From contig CAJINV010000004.1 in assembly GCA_905178155.1 (NCBI GenBank), forward strand, positions 2,316,228-2,380,227: a stretch of DNA of 64,000 nucleotides. The letters run 5' to 3'. Below the pieces are notes generated by a model. The model was not told the DNA's origin and searched no databases. It was given only the letters and a program-made list of their open reading frames with translations. Of the stretch, positions 1 to 10,321 are shown piece by piece (position 1 is the stretch's first letter; each line of letters begins with the position of its first letter). Position numbers and translations under genes: made by a program. This DNA is from Amoebophrya sp. A120. Taxonomy: Eukaryota > Sar > Dinophyceae > Syndiniales > Amoebophryaceae.

Positions 1-66
1 GTTGGCCGTTGGCCGTTGGCCGTTGGCCGTTTGCGATTTGGCCGGTTGCCGTTGGCCGTTGGGCGG
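1..66. repeat. GTTGGCC heptamer microsatellite at window edge
   Basis: Four perfect GTTGGCC units at 1-28 are followed by degenerate copies to about 66. The array is cut by the window start, so its true length is unknown. A reading frame runs through it but looks like repeat translation, not a gene. Confidence 0.7.
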
Positions 67-189
67 TGGGCGATTTCGCAAATCGCGACAGCTTTCGAAA
101 GTTTCAAAATTGCCAAAAAACTTGCGACGTGGGCGGTTTTCTTTCCCGGCGCAAAATTTTAACTGCCCCCGCTCAGCAATAGGAGTTAT

Positions 190-672
190 ATGTTCAACCT
201 AGAGAAAGTAGAATCCAATTTCTATCAGGTGAAGGGTGAGTACGAATCCAACAAGAAGCAGGCTATCAAGTTTATCAACAGGAAAAATGCCCCCTCCCCA
301 TATCGAAAACGAAATTTGTGATGCTGTATTTGGGTACAGAAATCGTCGACTTGTATTGCTAGAAGGCCAAGAGACGCAGCTGTGGCCTGAGTTGGAGGCA
401 ATCCGTCATGCTGTTTCCCACTTCCAGTTGCCTCCTGTCATGTTGAAGATGCAAGGCGTTCCACGCCAGCCAGCACTACAGTCCGCATCTTATGCCTTCT
501 AGCATGACAAAGACAAAGCTGATTTGTAACCACAAACCTGCATCACAGATTTCAGTTTTGATACGGGGATGGGGGATTTTGCTTCTTGATAAAGTTCATC
601 CTGGACAAGGTGTTGGACATCGACCTGACGATCCCGAGCAACATCAAAAACGCCCTCCTTATGGGCGCGTGA
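190..672 (+). CDS. C-terminal part of a small protein resembling V-ATPase subunit G
   Basis: Reading from 190 to 272, skipping the introner at 273-591 with one AAGTT copy, and continuing 597-672 gives a short charged helical protein. It begins MFNLEKVESNFYQVKGEY and ends NIKNALLMGA before TGA. The pattern 'E-Y-x-x-N-K-K-x-x-x-I-x-x-(I/L)-L-x-K-V' followed by '(D/N)-x-x-(I/V)-P' resembles the C-terminal end of V-ATPase subunit G, a peripheral-stalk protein of the proton pump. The match is from memory of the family and is only moderate. The ATG at 190 may be internal: a CAATAG just upstream could be a splice acceptor, so earlier exons may lie upstream or outside the window. Alternative: an unrelated small coiled-coil protein. 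Confidence 0.45.
273..591. mobile_element. Introner B1 (family B)
   Basis: 319 bp. The left end TATCAACAGGAAAAATGCCC is the inverse of the right end (GGGGATTTTGCTTCTTGATA). Exact 5-bp direct repeats AAGTT flank it (268-272 and 592-596). Element plus repeat is 324 nt, so the frame is kept, and excision joins KKQAIKF to ILDKVLD. Confidence 0.88.
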
Positions 673-1474
673 AAAGGTGGATACGTGTTTATTAACCGGT
701 GTCGCGTCGGAATTTTCAAATACCACGATCGGCGAGGACTAGGTCATCTACACGAGCTTCGACAAGGAATATAAAGTTCCGGGTCATCGCGAGTGGTTTG
801 TGTGGCAAATAAACTCCTTTGTGCGAGATGAACTGGTATTTTGATGTGACGATCGGATCTATTGTACTAGGCTTCTTCATCTACTATCTTTCTCTAGTCG
901 GATCCGTATGTTTTAGTCAGGTTCTATCCAAATTGTAAGCAAATTCTGTCCCTGCGGACAATCGATGAAAGCAGGATGGAAAAAGTAACTCCACCAGCAA
1001 GGAGAAAAAACGTGCGGCGACCGATTGTGCCGAGGCAGAAATGTTTACGATTTTTTTAGTTGCATTACTTCTGTGAAGGGAACTGGTGAAACTGTTGAGT
1101 TCTTTGAAAACTGGTACTGGACTTTTTCAACAAGAAACCCAAAAAAATACGGAACAGTGTGCTGCTGACTCTGAAAAAGACATGCTAAAGCTGTTGTAAA
1201 TGGCACTGTTCTCCCGGGGTGGACAAAGGCGGAGCAAAGTTCTTGATCTTGTGAGCTGAGCCAAGCTCTCCGTTGCAGGCTGTTCACCTTGCGTTGAGCT
1301 GATTTTTCGACCGGGAGTATTTCTTCACATTGTCGTGCGTTTTTTGCGAAAAAAAGGATCGGTATAGCTTTCTACACCAGGAGGGTGGCCAACATCGTGC
1401 TGGCCGCAGCAGTTTTCTTCTTTTTTGTTTCAGCCTATTCATGAAGGTTGATCCTAACAAAACCGATTAGAATT
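673..1474. other. Intergenic, no gene seen
   Basis: No supported reading frame, repeat or RNA gene was recognised between the first two genes. It probably holds the 3' end of the first gene and the 5' leader of the cNMP-binding gene. Confidence 0.5.
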
Positions 1475-4400
1475 ATGGTGCCTCCGACGCTCCTCTCCGG
1501 TTCCGATGCGGTGGAGGAGATGCACTTTTCGTCACCGCCGATGGCAAGCGCAGACGAAATGGTGGTGAAACCTTCCCACAGCGACATCACCAGCAATTCA
1601 GAAGACAAAATCCGGCTCTATTACCACCAGAAGCTCTCCCCCCTCCTCGTCGCACTGACCACGTCCTGCGTCACCGAGGAGCCGAAGGATTTGGTCACGT
1701 ATGTTTTGAAGTGGCTTCGGCGGCACCCGGGGGCGGCGAACGGGCAGGATTACGTTGGGGAAGCACTGGAGAATCATGACAGGCTTTCGCGGCAGAAGCA
1801 AGCCGGGCTCAAGCAGCTGAAGGAACTGTGCAACATTATCACGCTGAGAGAGCAGCGGGTCGTGGAGGTGTTGCCCGCGGGGCAGGAGGGGGAGGGCAGC
1901 GGTAAGAACCCAGGTCGTGCAGCTGCTTCGGGAAAGGATGCCGGAGATGGCGAGAAAACTGCCAATAATTCTAGCGCCGACTCGGGAGGAAATTATACTC
2001 TAGGCCAACCTGCGCATGAGGACGGCTTCACGACCTGGCGCGACTTCTGCGCGCTGATCTCCAGGAGTCCGGTTCTCGAGAAAGTTCTGTTGGGCCCAGC
2101 CAGTGAAGGAGAAAACGGTCATCTGGGTGGTCGAAACGAAGGAGACTTTTCTACTGCAGGTTCATCTGCTAACACTAGTTTCACTACTTCCAAAACGAGC
2201 AAAGCGAAAGCGCATGGTCCTCTCCAACCCAGTGACACGAGGGAGAGCGACCGGCTGTCTGCAACAAACAACTCCTCCGGGGTAGTTCTTGGGCCAGGTG
2301 GAGAGTATTATCATCGTGGGCAACAAGACCGCGGCCCAATCCCAAACGACCAAGAAGACCGCCTCTCAAAAACGTCCAGCACAGCAAATAGCAAGCAGGA
2401 GCAATTGAGCGGAGGTGCCGCAGCTTCCTCTACTACAAGCATTGGAGGGGGAGGAAGTGATGGTGGAAAAAAGAGCACCGCTCCGACGCTACTGGAAAGA
2501 GCGGAAGTACCAATGCAACACAAGAACTCCGCCGGCCTTCTAAGCACGCTTCTGGAGTCGGAACCTTTTTTCGAGGACTTTTCCTTTGACCGATTCGGTT
2601 TTGCGTTGGAGCAGTGTTTCGAGTTTGGGGAGGTACAACTGTTTATCAAATGTAAAAGTGTCTGGGTCTGGAAGAATGCAACCTGTGATGCTGCATTTGG
2701 ATTCCAAAAAAATCTGCATTGCATGAGCACCAAAGGGGATGCAATCTTTGCTACGCTGAGAAGGCATTTGTCATGCGGAATGCGCATCAAGAAGCCCTCA
2801 AAAAATCTGTATTGCTAGGGTATGCATCACAGACATCATGGCTCATCCTGATGCAAAACGTGCATGACAAGTGTCGGAATCTTCCAGACCCAGACATTTT
2901 TACAGTTGATACTGTTCAGCGACCGCAGGGACGACGAAGATGCTGGTGCGGAGAGCAACAAGGTCTTGGTGTCTGGTGTCGACGGCGAAAAAGAAAAGGT
3001 GCAGCCCCAAAGTAGAACCAACTATTCCCTATCTCTTCCCCTGATATTTTTCCTAGAATCCGGCGAACTACAGCAGCAGGTGACTACAGCGGGTGGTTCA
3101 TCTGCAGTAGTCACTACTTCTGCCACTTCGGAAGTAGGTGCAACAGGGAAAAATAAAAGCACCCCCGGCGACGAAGGAGCGGTTTCGAGACACCAGGTTT
3201 TGCAGCAGCGCATCAGAGTAGTGGGACCCAGTTTTGTGGTTCATTGGGACAACTACATCCGGGCAGCTCAGAAATCCGGTGGTGCAGTGAACGATAGTAG
3301 CGCGACTTCAAAGAAGTTATCGGGAGCTGCTGCTGGTGTCCCCCCTGCTGGAGCAGCGGCGAGCACAGTCGAGCAGGGAGTCCTGGGCGACCGCAAGGAA
3401 ATAGAGGACCTCCTGTCCGCGACCTTCTTCTACGGTTGTGCACGACCTGCAGGAGAAAACAGTACCCCCGCTTATGATCCGCAGAACAAGAAAGCCTCTA
3501 CAGCAAAGTTTTGGAAGCTCACGTCCCTGGCCAAATTTGCGCAGGTGCTGCACTCCGCGAGGCTGTTTGAACTGGGGAGTTTTGCACAAGTGATCAGTGC
3601 AACGCCCTTGTTTTCTGCCTTGAGCCAAGACCAACACCGGAAAATCGCGGAGATCTGCACGATTGGATACAGGTTTCATTTTTCCCGAAGTTGTTATCCT
3701 AGTGCTTCCGATAAAAATCAAAATCACATGAACAAAGTGAGATCAGACATCGACAGAGAAACAGCAGCAACAGAACCAGCAACAACCTCATCGTCGTGCA
3801 GCGTGACAGCAAGCGGAGTGATTGTCTGCAACGGTGCGATGCACTTTCCCGGGGCAAGGTATCCCTTTGCTACTCGGCCCGCGAGCGGGTTGGTTGATAA
3901 AATAATCAAGCAGGAAGAAGAACAGGAGGAGACCTTGAACTACGCCGGCGCGGGGGGACGACCTGTTGCATGTGCTGCGGAAGATCAACATCATCAAGAC
4001 GGGGTCGTTCTTCCCCAATCCGTTCTCGTGGATCCGCACGTCTACGTCCTGGCAAGCGGAAGGCTGCAGATCTGGCAGGAACGGGATCAGTCCGTAGAAG
4101 ATGAGTGCGTAGGAGATCATGGATCACCTCCTTCCGGCCGAGCCGACGAGGAGTTGTACAACCAGCTGTCTGGCGAAATTGTTGGACCGGGGACCTGTTT
4201 CAACGAGATGCAAATTATTAGCCGCACGGGCGGCGGTAGAAATCATTCGGTGACTACCACGACAGCGTCATCTTCATCTGCTAGTACAGGCACGGACCGC
4301 ACGGTTGTACAACGACGAGGACCAAGTGAGGAGGGAGATCATGATGGTGCTCCTCACAACTCCGGAACAGTTGTGGTCTCGTGTGCTCCACCAGCAGCGG

Positions 4401-4910
4401 CTCCTCGTTCAGGGAATTGTGGTCGACATGAGGATCATTCTCCGCCGACGAAGATCAAAACCTCCAAGCCAATCGTGCCAGCGGTTCTACTCAAGTTTTC
4501 CACGGCGGAGTTTCTGGAACGGCTGGGCACACTGGGGACCGCCTTGACGGCGAACGATCGGGAGGTGAAGGTGGGAAAGAGAGTATCAAGTGCAAAAATG
4601 TCTGGGTCTGGAAAAGTGTAAACTTGTCATGCAGATTTTCCATGACCCACGAGGTCCGGAACGCGGGACATAGCATGACAGACTCTGCGAGGTCGCTGCC
4701 ATGCCTCTGCCATGCCTCTCCTGCATGAGAAACTCCCTTCCAACTTGGTCAAAAGTGGACAGCTTTTGGCACTCATGCAGCACAGATTTTTGCATGCTTC
4801 AGATTTACCATGACAAGTTGCCACCTTCCAGACCCAGACATATTTGCAATTGATAGAGAGAAGGAGAAAACGATCCGGATGAGGACGAGGACGGGGAGTC
4901 GGACTACTGA
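1475..4910 (+). CDS. Cyclic-nucleotide-binding-domain protein
   Basis: Three exons (1475-2643, 2917-4583, 4861-4910) separated by two family-A introners give a 961-residue protein. The first in-frame ATG is at 1475 (MVPPTLLSG). Two stretches look like cNMP-binding (CAP/PKA-R type) beta-roll folds. The first starts at SEPFFEDFSFDRFGFALEQ and continues across the first introner to FFLESGEL. The second starts at ATPLFSALSQDQHRKIAEIC and continues to YVLASGRLQIW, LSGEIVGPGTCFNEM and AVLLKFSTAEFLERL. Both are interrupted by long Ser/Thr/Gly/Glu-rich insertions. No kinase or channel segment is visible, so it is more like a PKA/PKG regulatory-type protein than an ion channel. The classic phosphate-binding 'GE-L-x-x-x-x-R' motif is not clear, so ligand binding is uncertain. 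The last exon supplies only an acidic tail, EGENDPDEDEDGESDY. Confidence 0.7.
2644..2911. mobile_element. Introner A1 (family A)
   Basis: 268 bp with inverted ends carrying the family-A core (TGTCTGGGTCTGGAAG on the left, TTCCAGACCCAGACA on the right). Exact direct repeats CTGTT lie at 2639-2643 and 2912-2916. Excision of 273 nt keeps the frame and joins GEVQLF to SDRRDDED. The interior is nearly identical to introner A4 at 8042. Confidence 0.93.
4584..4855. mobile_element. Introner A2 (family A)
   Basis: 272 bp with family-A terminal repeats and exact direct repeats GAGAG (4579-4583, 4856-4860). Excision joins VGKR to the acidic C-terminal exon. The interior resembles A16 at 60669 in the same orientation, sharing the block AAAAGTGGACAGCTTTTGGC. 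Confidence 0.92.
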
Positions 4911-5805
4911 TAGGACGCGAGTAGAGAAGTTCTTGTGGTGCTAGTACAAGCACTACTACCCATTTGTAAAAAGTAGGATCAACAACATGGCCGCCGCGTG
5001 TTGAAAAAAGTTTAGAAAAGAATATAACCTATTTGAACTACGGGAGAAGATGTGGTTGCAAAAATCGCTCTTCTGTTGTATCGAAGTGTAGGCAGAGCAA
5101 AAACTGCTGCTCAATGGTGACAAATCGCGCATGGTCCTCGAGATGAATCAAGGTTGATATGAGTAACGCCACTGTCAGTTGTAAGCCACCAGAAAAGCAA
5201 ACCAAGTACAGCAGCTCTTCAGCTTCAACCGTTGAAGCTGTGGCAGAAATGAAAGCATCTTCGGTCGTTTCCGCCGCTGGCAATGCTGCTGCGGTGAGAA
5301 TGAATTTGTTTGTTTTTGCCGAACGTTGAGGTTTTGCTTTTGCTCCTTCTCTCGTTTTTGTTTCTCGTTTTCCGCCCGGCGTTCTCGTTCCTGACATAGT
5401 TTTGGATCATCGAAGATTCTTCTCCCTTCGCCGGTTAGAAGTTCTTTCTGCAGGAAAAAACGGACTACAAGATCTAAACCAAGTTTGGTCTCAGTTCATG
5501 GCAGTTTGCCGGCGGTGTGATAAACAGATCGAATCCAGAAAACGTCAGAGAGGATAAAGATCCCCACTTTTTCAATAGATCACAGGTAAAACTCTTCGCT
5601 TTCGGTCGTGTGCAGAGTATGATTCCGTCTGTTGGACCCTCTGAGCAACAGCAATTCCAGCTCCATGTGAAGTAAACTGTTGGATTTTCGTCGCAAGCAG
5701 TACTCGCACCCGCGCGGCAGGCTGCGGGCGGTTCTTCCGGTGGGCAGTAAAAGTCAGTTGGACTGTTTCTATTTGCTGCTTTTTGTGGATTAGTCCGCTG
5801 TGAGC
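4911..5805. other. Intergenic / 5' leader of AMPK beta gene
   Basis: A 119-codon minus-strand frame (5038-5397) starts MSGTRTPGGKRETK and holds one hydrophobic stretch (CFSGGLQLTVALLISTLI). I see no family match and no coding context, so I do not call it a gene. Nothing else is recognised. Confidence 0.4.
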
Positions 5806-8800
5806 ATGGGAAACGCCCCTCGGAAAAATCCCGGCGGCGTCACCGAGCGAGGCAAATCGCCCGAGCGCGGTGGTGGCGATGTTGGGGGTGCGCAGGGAAG
5901 CACAGTACTTACATGCTTGCGTTTTACTGATCTAGGAATATTCAGTTCGGATTTGTCATGCGCCAGATGCGTTGACAAAGTGACAATTCAGATCAGTGAT
6001 CGATCTTGTTTCTCACACGTTTTTCTGTTGGCGTTCGCATCAAAATTCAAATTCAACAACATTACCAAACCATTTTTTTCACATCAGACAAGCGGAAGCG
6101 CGGCCGTTTCCTCCACCACCCCGCCCGCCGGAGCAGCAGGACCTGCGCAGCAACTTCCGCAGTCGATGCAGAGTGCGGTGTCGCACGATTTTCCGAACGA
6201 GAATATAAACGAAACGCAGCAGGCCGGCGGCCCGGGGGGAGTTGTTTCGAATGCGAAAACTAACGTGTCAGCGAATGCGCTGCGGCAGATGAACAAAGGG
6301 CAAAAAGCTGGAAATAAGGACGAAGAGACCACCGCGGCCTCAACGGCGACAAAGAGTGCGAATGTCGCAGATCCACCGAACGTGGTGCAACAGGATGGCT
6401 TGGAGCTCCAGCTCTCTGGAGGGTCCTCGGAGCAGGATCCTCTGCAAGGCGGTGCCGCCGCAACTACAGCCAGGCGTCCCAGCCACGCCAGTGACACGGT
6501 CTCCGTGGTGTTCACTTGGACGCACGGTGGGCAAAATGTCTTCCTTATCGGCAGCTTCAACAATTGGTCGGAGCGGATCCCGATGGTGCGGTCCGGGTTG
6601 GAATTTCACTGCGTCGTGGAATTGACGAGACAGGAACACCAGTACAAGTTCGTCGCTGACTATCGTACGAAAAAATGTTTCACTCTAAGGATTTTGCAAG
6701 TTTTGCATCACAAGTTTGATGTTCTACATCACAGAGAAAATTTGCCATGCGAGATTCCTAAAGGAAAGAACAAACACAGCTAAATAAAATCTAGTGTCTT
6801 GCGTGTGTACTAGCAAGACAAACACTTCTCAGATACAGTTTCTGCATTACAAGTTGAAACAGTCTTTTCTTGCGATACTGACGAGCAGTGGCGCTACTCC
6901 AGTGACTACCCGATCGTTTCCGATGATTTGGGCAACATTCACAACATTATGGACGTCACGCACTACGAGCCGTATGACCTATTCAAGATCCCGGACAACG
7001 AGAGAGTTGACAATTTGCCGTTCACACAGGTAGAAATTTTGAAAATTTGATGATTATACGTCGTCCGTGAGTAAAAGGAAAAATGTTGTGCACTTGTATT
7101 TGATCTTCCCATAGAACTAGAAGAAGAACAGAGACGCTTTATTGTTCAAACGGTTGTAAAGCTGATGTTTTTGTTTTAATAAAAACTTTTTGCGTGTTGA
7201 GGAACTACAAATGAAAAGTCCTTTATTTCTCGAAGGTGATGCCGGATTTCACCGCCTACGCGACCGAGCCACCGACCATCCCGGTCGTGCTTGCGAAGTC
7301 TGCTTTCGTGGCCGTTGACCCGCCGGTTGAAAAGATGCCGCCAAATATCCTGAGGGAAAACTTCCCCGCCCCATACACCAAATTGGGAAATCTGCAACGC
7401 AGATGCAGAAGTTTTGGGAGTTGTGCATGACAAGTTTCCATCTGCAGTGTAGTGCTGGTTAGAAAGGGAAGCCGCATAAGAAATTATCCGTTTACTCATC
7501 CTGTTTACAGCATTGCAAATGGAAAAACACGATTGGAAATGCCTCTACTCATGGAGCTGCGCATTACAAATGTTCCTGTCATTGCGCATTTGCGTTACAA
7601 CTCTGGAGGGGGAGACGTTTTTACACAGGATACCAAACATTCCGCTGCATTCCATCTCCCACCACATGTACCACGACTTCACCCGCACATTGCGCCCCCG
7701 CGTCCGGTATCAACTGCAAAAATGTCTGGGACTGGAAGAGTCGGGGCTTGTCATGCAGATTTTGCATGACCCGTGAGGTCTGTGATGCTGGTGCTAGCAT
7801 CACAGATTTTTTGAGAGCTTCGTGATGCTAATTACGCATGAGAAATACAACCCTGCTCCCCGCGTGCCAAGAACTGACCCCTCTTGCTGCTCACGCAACA
7901 CAGATACTTTTAGAATCCGCAGACAGCATTACAAGTTCCACTTTTCCAGACCCAGACATAATTGCAATCCATATCCGGCGGCGACTCCTCGACGGCAGCT
8001 TGGTCCCCGCCAACAACGAGGAGTTGCGAGTGAGGCTAAAATATCAAATGCAAAAATGTCTGGGTCTGGAAGGTTGGAGCTTGTTATGCTGCATTTGGAT
8101 TCCAGAAAAATCTGTATTGCATGAGTACCAAAGGGAATGCAATTTTTGCTACGCTGAGAAGGCATTTGCCATGCGGAATAGGCATCAAGAAGCCCTCAAA
8201 AAATCTGTATTGCTAGGGTGTGCATCACAGACGTCATGGCTCATGCAAAACGTGCATGACAAGTGTCAGAATCTTCCAGACCCAGACATTTTTACAGTTG
8301 ATATAAAAGCCGCCTACGCGCACGAGCAGGGCGAGCAGCTGTCAATCCCCGGGATCAAAAGCGAGACCGACAAGGAGATATGGGAGAAAGAGAAGTTCGC
8401 AAACCTGTTTGACGAACAGAACCGGGTGTTGTGCATATCCTGTGTAAAAACGTCCCCACGCCACATTTAAATTGGGAACTCTGCTAGACAAATCAACTAG
8501 TTCCGCTTACTGCGCATGACAAGTTCTTTGGCCTCGTAGTGCAATTCTGCATGAGAAAACTCGACTAGACAATGCTTCTCATGGGGCTCCGCATGAGAAA
8601 CATTTTCATCATGCAGATTTGCATGCCAGAGACAGCTATGGGCTGCGGACGTTTTTCCATAGTATAGTGCACCGCGGTGACGTCCAGGTATGAGTCGAAG
8701 TATCCTGTGCAAAAGTATCGTACTCGCAGTAATCGCAAGCATGCATTACAAATCTTGCTCTTAAGGTAAATCAGCATGACAAATTTTATTTCTGATGCTC

Positions 8801-9067
8801 TGAAAATTTGTCATGCATTTATACGAGTGCGATACTTTTGGTTTTGCAGTGCATACGAAGTACACGACGACCATTTTCATCACTCGCGGGAATTCCTGGG
8901 CGAAGGATTACCACAAAGACCCGAAGGTTCCGTACTGGGCCGCTTGCAATCCGCTGCTGCAAGGGATGAAGTTTCACCCAGGCGAAGTACGGGGGAAAAT
9001 AGATTCATGCACAATTGCCCCTCTTTTACTTTTCCCCTCATTAACAAGTATAATTTGGAGAGCATGA
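5806..9067 (+). CDS. AMP-activated protein kinase beta subunit
   Basis: This is the regulatory beta subunit that scaffolds the SNF1/AMPK energy-sensing kinase and binds glycogen. Exons: 5806-5904, 6088-6660, 6883-7029, 7236-7345, 7638-7707, 7979-8041, 8309-8435, 8672-8700, 8861-about 9067, for about 474 residues. The N-terminus MGNAPRKN fits N-myristoylation. The glycogen-binding CBM48 domain (about residues 170-260) shows VFLIGSFNNWSERIPM and YKFVADEQWRYSSD, then VSDDLGNIHNIMDV. The C-terminal ASC region shows TEPPTIPVVLAKSAF and VLCTAVTSRYESKYTTTIFI, the last matching the conserved 'V-T-x-R-Y-x-x-K-Y-x-T-T' end. Two introns are GT-AG (5905-6087, 7030-7235) and six are introners, one splitting the CBM and two splitting the 'VLCTAVTSRYESKYTTT' strand. 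The protein extends about 45 residues beyond the usual family end, so the true stop may lie after another intron starting near 8987. Confidence 0.9.
6661..6877. mobile_element. Introner E1 (family E)
   Basis: 217 bp. The left end is TATCGTACGAAAAAATG and the right end is its diverged inverse, CAGTCTTTTCTTGCGATA. Exact direct repeats CTGAC flank it (6656-6660, 6878-6882). Excision joins YKFVAD to EQWRYSSD inside the glycogen-binding domain, which matches the family sequence without a gap. Confidence 0.93.
7346..7632. mobile_element. Introner C1 (family C)
   Basis: 287 bp. The left end is TATCCTGAGGGAAAACTTCC, mirrored by GGGGAGACGTTTTTACACAGGATA at the right end. Exact direct repeats CCAAA flank it (7341-7345, 7633-7637). 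Excision joins VEKMPPN to IPLHSISHHMYHDF in AMPK beta. Confidence 0.92.
7708..7973. mobile_element. Introner A3 (family A)
   Basis: 266 bp with family-A ends and exact direct repeats TCCGG (7703-7707, 7974-7978). Its interior runs in the opposite orientation to A4, which sits only 68 bp downstream in the same gene. Confidence 0.92.
8042..8303. mobile_element. Introner A4 (family A)
   Basis: 262 bp with family-A ends and exact direct repeats TAAAA (8037-8041, 8304-8308). The interior is nearly the same as A1 at 2644, indicating recent copying. Excision joins EELRVRLK to AAYAHEQG. Confidence 0.93.
8436..8666. mobile_element. Introner C2 (family C)
   Basis: 231 bp. The left end is TATCCTGTGTAAAAACGTCC and the right end GGACGTTTTTCCATAGTATA is its inverse with a slightly altered tip. 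Exact direct repeats GTGCA flank it (8431-8435, 8667-8671). Confidence 0.9.
8701..8855. mobile_element. Introner D1 (family D)
   Basis: 155 bp. The left end TATCCTGTGCAAAAGTATCG and right end CGATACTTTTGGTTTTGCAGTGCATA carry the family-D core TGCAAAAGTATCGTACTCG. Exact direct repeats CGAAG flank it (8696-8700, 8856-8860). Only 29-34 nt of exon separate it from C2. Confidence 0.92.
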
Positions 9068-10321
9068 GTCGACGAAGTAAGTAATTGACAACCGACATCG
9101 ATAGGTGCCTATCAGCACAACAAATCCGCGCACAGAAAAGTTGTGCCGCCATTAGCAGCCTTTCCGAGCTTGGCACGCAGACAGTGGCAAAAGGCAAAAA
9201 GTGGATCGATCCGGAGTAATTTGCATGACAAACTGCATTATGACAAACACTGGGGTCGTGTGGAGGGAGAGTTATTTTGAACTGTGATACGAACCCGGGA
9301 AAATGCAGAAAGGCCTGGACAACGAGCTGGGGTCCTCGGAGGAATAGGGGACGAGCTCGGCTGCTGCCCTTCGGGAGTAGATAGACCATCTTCAAGGGAC
9401 CGAAAACAACAAACATGGTCCCGCCAAGATGAAGCGAGTTTTTTGCCGACTGAGCAAGTACGTATGCGTTCAGGCAGTTTAGTAGTGTTGCTCCTGCGAA
9501 AGCGATTTTATTTTATCCTCTTGTAGTATGTAAGTAAGTATCCCCAACTCTATCTCACCGCCTCTGATTGCAAACTGGAAAAGCCCTTCAGAGGTCGTCC
9601 GTGAGCAAATACGAATTGACTATTTGAAAAACTACACACGCGCCAGAGCACCGTTGTGGGTCCAGCACAAAAAACCTGTACAGGTTTGATATTCTCAATC
9701 CATCTAACTAGTCGTCGGCCCACGTCGCTCTTTGTCGTGCTTGTTCGCATCATGTAGCAGATATGTTCGTGATATATTGTTACAACGGGTGAGATGCTTT
9801 GTGGCACCAGAGGGCTTCGTTTCCCCGATGTAATGTTTAGGGCGTTACTTGAAAAAAAATTCTTGTTTCGGTGAAAATTTTTGGAATCACAGTCACCGTC
9901 TTACAGTACTAGGTGTTGTGTTGCTGATTTTTGTTGAGAGACTGGTTTCAAAGATAGCTTCTGTTACAAAGTTGGTTTCTTCGGAGAGGCGGTTATCTTC
10001 TCGTGTCTCTTTCTTCCCCACCAAAAACAAGGTTACGATTGATAGAATGCAAAGAGGTATCGCTTCAAAGCGGACCACAAGGCAGAAACAAAGCGAGATA
10101 GTACAACCGAGATTTTTCGCTGCCTACTCTGACTGACTGAGGATAAAAATTCACACACTTCTGCCTTCTTGTTGTGTTGAGTCATGAGGATGGTAAGTAC
10201 TGCCCCAACTTTTTAATTGACACTAGAACTGTTAAATATAACATCAGCAATCAACTGCGCAAAGGCGCCGTGCCAGAATTGGAAAAGGATTTTTTAAGGA
10301 GAGGAAGAACAATCAATCAAA
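9068..10321. other. Intergenic, no gene seen
   Basis: No coding signal that I trust. It may hold a last AMPK beta exon that I could not place. A likely 5' untranslated intron of the next gene begins just after ATGAGGATG at 10184-10192 (GTAAGT at 10193). Confidence 0.4.

Noticed and set aside
1-202. 66-codon frame at the window start
   Set aside because: It mainly translates the GTTGGCC repeat and uses a non-ATG start.
2311-2790. 159-codon minus-strand frame opposite the cNMP-binding gene
   Set aside because: It spans the exon and an introner, and its apparent coding potential mirrors the plus-strand Ser/Gly-rich exon. No domain.
2648-2911. In-frame stops inside the family-A element read as gene-ending mutations (two genes or a pseudogene)
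   Set aside because: The same stop-bearing element recurs in many genes with flanking repeats, and removing it restores conserved protein sequence. They are introns, not pseudogene lesions.
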